From Corynebacterium kroppenstedtii (GTDB lineage: Bacteria; Actinomycetota; Actinomycetes; Mycobacteriales; Mycobacteriaceae), in the NCBI RefSeq assembly GCF_016894245.1, contig NZ_CP069792.1:1674001-1738000 (forward strand): DNA of 64,000 nt. The letters are read 5' to 3'. The notes beneath the pieces were generated by a model. It ran no database searches, was not told the origin of the DNA, and saw nothing but the letters and a program-made list of their open reading frames with translations. This document shows, piece by piece, positions 61,077 to 64,000 of this stretch (positions within the stretch are counted from its first letter, which is position 1; each line of letters begins with the position of its first letter). A program made the translations under genes and the position numbers.

Positions 61077-61531
61077 GGCGTTATCCTTTGGGGAGTGTGG
61101 TGTGCTGCCCAGACTTTGATGAGGTGCACGGTGACGCCTAATTCGTGGGCAATAGCCCCTGGGTGGGGGCCGTAGAGTAGCTCTGTGCTTTTGTATTCGC
61201 TGGGGTCGATCAAAACGTTAGCTGCGAAAATGTCAGCTTCCCGTTCTTGCCGGCCCCTAAGCCAGGTTTCGGCCCTACTGTCGTGGTTGTTGAGGGCGTG
61301 CCCTAGCTTATGGGCGAGTGTGCAGTAGCGCAGTGTGGGGTGGAGGTCTTTCCTGAGGCTTATTGTTCGGGTGTCGCTGTACCAGCGGCCGTTCTCGCCA
61401 CTGGTGTGGGAGGACACGCACAGAGGAGGAGCGACCACGCCTGTACCATAAACCCGAGGCATTTCCTGATGATCGAACAAAACGATGCCCCGCCAAAAAA
61501 TGTCTCTATTCCCCGATACTGTATATGGCAC
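61073..61531 (-). CDS. ImmA/IrrE-type metallopeptidase-like protein with HKLGH
   Basis: A 152-residue protein of the ImmA/IrrE family, which in phages and ICEs cleaves repressors. The zinc motif reads AHKLGHALNNH (His74-His78), so the catalytic Glu is Lys75. The third-ligand region (EREADIFAANVLI) is normal. A single-base change GAG to AAG explains it. The protein may bind metal without cleaving, or may be inactive. GTG 61531 is the longest start; it leaves only 23 bases to the divergent gene, so ATG 61462 may be the true one. Confidence 0.8.
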   Translation of the reverse strand: MPYTVSGNRDIFWRGIVLFDHQEMPRVYGTGVVAPPLCVSSHTSGENGRWYSDTRTISLRKDLHPTLRYCTLAHKLGHALNNHDSRAETWLRGRQEREADIFAANVLIDPSEYKSTELLYGPHPGAIAHELGVTVHLIKVWAAHHTPQRITP

Positions 61532-61538
61532 CCTACAG
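61516..61538. promoter_or_regulatory. Candidate operator/promoter between divergent accessory genes
   Basis: ATACTGTAT (61516-61524) is a palindrome and CTGTA/TACAG (61519-61523/61534-61538) form an overlapping repeat. TACTGT could be a -10 box for the plus-strand gene. The layout resembles a phage switch but the evidence is short. Confidence 0.3.
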
Positions 61539-61554
61539 CTAAACGGAGACAGCC

Positions 61555-61767
61555 ATGAGCATCACAATCAACCGGAGAACCACTGAGGAACTCCACAAGC
61601 GGCGCAAAGCGATATACAACAGCTTTAAAGATGCCGGCATCATGCGGGAAGGTGCCCCGCTGACACAACAAGATCTCCGAGAGCTCGTCGTCATGGGAAT
61701 ACTATCCGACCACGAACGACGCCTTTACGACGAACTCGTAAGGATCGAGAGTCTACTCAACTCATGA
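61555..61767 (+). CDS. Small hypothetical protein
   Basis: A 70-residue, mostly helical, charged protein I do not recognise (TTEELHKRRKAIYNSFKDAG, then DLRELVVMGILSDHERRL). GGAG lies before the ATG. It is divergent from the IrrE-like gene and ends in an ATGA overlapping the next frame, which is broken after 19 codons, so it was probably the first gene of a pair now lost. Confidence 0.55.
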   Translation: MSITINRRTTEELHKRRKAIYNSFKDAGIMREGAPLTQQDLRELVVMGILSDHERRLYDELVRIESLLNS

Positions 61768-61823
61768 ACATCGACGAGCTTGAGGAGGCCTCCGAAGTTT
61801 TCCTCAACCCGAAAGTCTTTTAA
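61764..61823 (+). pseudogene. Stub of a second gene coupled to the small hypothetical gene
   Basis: ATGA overlap at 61764-61767 starts MNIDELEEASEVFLNPKVF, then a stop. The 59-bp IS remnant begins 23 bases later. The 19-codon length and the coupling suggest a gene lost by an IS-associated deletion. A real micro-peptide cannot be excluded. Confidence 0.4.
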
Positions 61824-61845
61824 AAACTTACTTAGCCCTCGAGCG

Positions 61846-61904
61846 TGAACTGCTCCCCACTAGTCGGTGTCTGGTTTCTCAGTCCAACTAACGGGGGCAG
61901 TTCA
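61846..61904. mobile_element. 59-bp remnant with IS3-like ends
   Basis: TGAACTGC (61846-61853) and GCAGTTCA (61897-61904) are perfect terminal repeats extended by imperfect matches (TCCCCACTAGTCGG against CCCCGTTAGTTGG). IS3-family ends are of this type (TGAACTGC plus C-run). Only the ends remain, so it is a remnant or a MITE. No target duplication was found. Confidence 0.5.
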
Positions 61905-62126
61905 GTCGGTCCAGGGGGTTAGCAGGCGATTGATGATTGTGCGTATTCAACTCGATCTTTTTCAGGTGTCGGAATTGTCCGGGGAATAAGCGTACGTTGT
62001 CTGCCGGGATGATAAATCCGCCAATGCCGAAGGCTGGGTGGCCTTTGAGGCGTTGGTTCTGGCGAGATTAGTAGGCCCGCTGTGGCCGAACTCGTCGAAG
62101 TAACCGATATGCGTGGGATCCTTGGA
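61905..62126 (-). pseudogene. Decayed DUF3800 gene
   Basis: Fragments in two minus-strand frames are of DUF3800 type: HIGYFDEFGHSGP (upstream part) and, after a shift, HPAFGIGGFIIPADNVRLFPG with FRHLKKIE. The N-terminal FDEFGHSG corresponds to the family's YxDESG motif. The downstream part is cut by the IS remnant at 61904. Function lost. Confidence 0.6.
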
Positions 62127-62135
62127 TACACGAAA

Positions 62136-62158
62136 GCTCGTGCGGTGTACGCACGAGC
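62136..62158. repeat. Perfect 9-base hairpin upstream of the decayed DUF3800 gene
   Basis: GCTCGTGCG (62136-62144), loop GTGTA, CGCACGAGC (62150-62158). On the minus strand TTTCG follows. It may be a terminator in an older context or an IS-associated site. Confidence 0.45.
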
Positions 62159-62359
62159 CTCGGAACTGGAGCGCCTAAGGGCGTCCGAGAGCGAAGTTAG
62201 TGCGGCTGGTGGGGTCTGTCAAAAGTTTTCTGTATGTCGAAATGATCGGGGCTGCAGGGGTGTTCCATGATTCCGCGAAAACTCCACTGTGCGTTCTTGC
62301 AGGCCTACACCTAGTTCCGTGGCGCGCCGTGCGCTATCCAGGTTGTTCAGCTGGGCCGT
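62159..62359. other. Gene-free gap in the accessory region
   Basis: About 200 bases with no gene. The text GGGGTCTGTCAAAAGTTTT (62213-62231) resembles ends of IS256-type elements but stands alone, so it is not called. Confidence 0.3.
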
Positions 62360-62675
62360 CTACTGAAATGTCACGGCGGTGCCGGAAGCAGTGACCATGA
62401 TCATGTTCTGACCCACGGACTCATAGTCGATGTCTACGCCGAGAACCCCCCTCTGCGCCGAGCTCGTGCGCGCGGTCGACCATCTCTGCGAGCGCATCCT
62501 CGCGTGCCTTGCGGATCTCACGCTCGTAGCTGTTAGAGCGCCCGCCGTCGAGATTGCGCAACCCTGCGCTGATGTCCTTGAACGCGTTAATGCCTGCGAC
62601 GGTCTCGCCTGCCACGACGCGCAGGTACTGGCCGACCTGCTTCCCTTCGATGGTGTTTGTGGTGGTTACGATCAT
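62360..62675 (-). pseudogene. YbjQ/UPF0145 family protein, frameshifted
   Basis: The start MIVTTTNTIEGKQVGQYLRV is clear, and the frame continues through SAGLRNLDGGRSNSYEREIRKA to RAHELGAEG. The correct ending GVDIDYESVGQNMIMVTASG lies in the next frame. The break falls at a run of six C (62446-62451 on the plus strand); removing one base restores a protein of about 104 residues ending at the TAG at 62360-62362. AAAGGAG supports the start at 62675. Either a real slippage mutation or an assembly or sequencing error. Confidence 0.75.
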
Positions 62676-62759
62676 ATCTTCGGCTCCTTTTCTCCGGCGT
62701 TTAGTGACTTTTAGGGCCGCGACGGCACCAGGCGCTACCCACCCCACGATGCACCGATG

Positions 62760-64000
62760 CTACCGGAGTTCAGTGGATTGCGTTGGTGTGGCCCCTTGAG
62801 GAGAAGTGGCGGAGGTGGGGGTCGTGAGATGATTGTATATGGCTGTGGTCACAGGCTTCTCGAGGTCCAATCTCATGGAGACGACACTCTTCGGACCTGA
62901 CTTCGTGGGCATTGTGGTCTCTACCGCGTCGTGGGCCTTCGCGGTCCCAAGGTAGTAGAAGTCTTGCCCCTCTGCGTCATCCTTCTTCACAAAAATATGC
63001 AGTGTGTACAGTCCAGCGGCAATGTTTGCCTCCTGACTGCCCTTTTTTAGCGTGCGCGAGGCCTTGGTGAACCAGTGGAGAGTCGCTGGATCATCAAAAG
63101 CGTCTTCATATTTCGTGGTCTCTGTGATGTCTTCATTCTTGTGGTAGGTCACAAATATCGGGCACGTCCGTCTCGCGTCGTCCACCTTGTAACCGTATAT
63201 GGTGGCGGATTTATTGGTGTCCCAGTTCATCAGGCGGCACACGTCTTTGCGGCTGTAGCACTTTTCCCGCAGCAGTCGCCCGGCGCAGTGGTATTCAGCT
63301 CGGTTAAGGTAAAGGCCGGTTTTGATCACATCATCAACGTGGGCACGAAAGGCTTCTGATTCCTCATATTCACGCTTAAGGTTCTCATCAGCGACGAAGC
63401 GCTGCTCCTCTTCATTGAAGCTGGCGAATGGCTGGTTACCATATTTGGTTCGCTCGTTCTGGGTGAACCACTCAAGGTTGAGGATGCGCTTCAGTGAATT
63501 GACGGTTAACTCGTCAGCAACAAGATCCTGCAAGTCCCCTGCCCATGCATCCAACTCTTCTCGGAGCTCGGAAACCGTCATACTCTCATGAGCTAAGAGA
63601 TGGCGGAGCACCAACAATTCGTGCGGGCGCTCACCATTCAGGAACTCATTGTCCAACAGCGTCACGTATTTGTTTTGGATGGGGGTCAAGGGTAACTCGT
63701 GCGGGAAGACTTGGCCGAGAAACTCGGCGTAGTTGTTCACACCATTGGGCGAGGTAGCAATAATCACCGGGTGGACAAGATCGTCGGTGGTGGCGAAGTC
63801 GATTCTCATGGGCTGGCGGTCCAGCCGATCCTCCAGCTCTTTGTACATCTTCTTGAGATCCCACATGTTGGCCAAGTTAGCCTTGAAGAGAGAACGGAAG
63901 ATCCTTTCCTGGCTGATTTGGTCGAAACTCACTGAGCTGAGCCCGGCTATCGTGCCGTGTTTGAGTGCCTCAATCATTCGCCGGCGCACCGAATCTTTGC
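62760..64000 (-). CDS. DEAD/DEAH-type helicase with DUF3427, C-terminal part
   Basis: A partial gene, at least 412 residues, open at the window edge (the frame runs on through 64000, reading KDSVRRRMIEA). The C-terminal domain is DUF3427: YSRKDVCRLMNWDTNKSATI followed by GYKVDDARRTCPIFVTYHK and FVKKDDAEGQDFYYLG. Such proteins usually have a PLD-like nuclease and a SF2 helicase before it, and some belong to restriction-like or anti-phage systems. This part lacks those. It is the last gene seen and sits in the same accessory region as the integrase. Confidence 0.85.
   Translation of the reverse strand, partial: KDSVRRRMIEALKHGTIAGLSSVSFDQISQERIFRSLFKANLANMWDLKKMYKELEDRLDRQPMRIDFATTDDLVHPVIIATSPNGVNNYAEFLGQVFPHELPLTPIQNKYVTLLDNEFLNGERPHELLVLRHLLAHESMTVSELREELDAWAGDLQDLVADELTVNSLKRILNLEWFTQNERTKYGNQPFASFNEEEQRFVADENLKREYEESEAFRAHVDDVIKTGLYLNRAEYHCAGRLLREKCYSRKDVCRLMNWDTNKSATIYGYKVDDARRTCPIFVTYHKNEDITETTKYEDAFDDPATLHWFTKASRTLKKGSQEANIAAGLYTLHIFVKKDDAEGQDFYYLGTAKAHDAVETTMPTKSGPKSVVSMRLDLEKPVTTAIYNHLTTPTSATSPQGATPTQSTELR

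Noticed and set aside
62213..62231. An IS256-like end
   Set aside because: A single short match without a partner end or transposase.
58542..64000. A second copy of the tRNA-Glu 3' end as attR
   Set aside because: Reading through this stretch did not show a match; an exact search should be run beyond the window.

Overview
The window is about 64 kb of a high-G+C Gram-positive chromosome, most likely Corynebacterium. The main evidence is gene order and protein type. A run of etfBA, cysteine desulfurase, mnmA, a MetE-like gene, ligA, an ACT-domain gene, gatCA, pfkA, gatB and ilvBNC matches the conserved actinobacterial order known from mycobacteria. A MscCG-type mechanosensitive channel with an extra C-terminal membrane helix is typical of Corynebacterium. 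GlgE and GlgB are present, many genes look leaderless, and GTG/TTG starts are common. I do not assign a species.

Layout: 0-11 kb carries a YbbN-like protein, the glgE-glgB alpha-glucan operon (minus strand), an ABC ATPase, a NUDIX gene overlapping a methyltransferase gene, and etfB-etfA. 11-24 kb carries the tRNA thiolation pair (cysteine desulfurase and mnmA), a MetE-like protein, a TetR regulator, a DnaQ-like exonuclease, ligA, a long-form ilvA, an ACT-domain protein, gatC-gatA and a second NUDIX gene. 24-36 kb has a DHA2 efflux pump, pfkA, ggt, three YkvI-family membrane proteins around gatB, and a DoxX protein with a very long acidic N-terminus. 36-50 kb is mainly branched-chain amino acid and serine synthesis: ilvD, a PH-domain protein and mscCG on the minus strand, then ilvB-ilvN-ilvC on the plus strand behind a readable attenuator, then serA, a COG0523 GTPase, leuB and a GNAT acetyltransferase. 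50-58.5 kb holds an MFS transporter, a DUF294/CBS protein coupled to a second DnaQ-like exonuclease, a FAH-family hydrolase, isochorismate synthase, gltX, tRNA-Gln(CTG) and tRNA-Glu(CTC).

From 58.6 kb to the end is accessory DNA: a tyrosine integrase just behind tRNA-Glu, two small membrane proteins, an IrrE-like protein whose HExxH motif reads HKLGH, a small divergent gene, a 59-bp IS remnant, a decayed DUF3800 gene, a frameshifted YbjQ gene and the C-terminal part of a DUF3427 helicase cut by the window edge.

The genes fit together in several ways. GltX, GatCAB and the tRNA-Gln/tRNA-Glu pair suit the indirect Gln-tRNA(Gln) route. IlvA, IlvBN, IlvC, IlvD and LeuB cover most of isoleucine/valine/leucine synthesis, with ilvBNC predicted to be controlled by a leader peptide containing Ile-Ile-Leu-Val-Val. 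The desulfurase and MnmA form a likely sulfur relay. The clearest novel leads are the triplicated YkvI proteins, an intrinsic-terminator hairpin built into the start of the desulfurase gene, the HKLGH IrrE variant, and a repeated TAnnnT-(6-8 nt)-start pattern pointing to many leaderless mRNAs.
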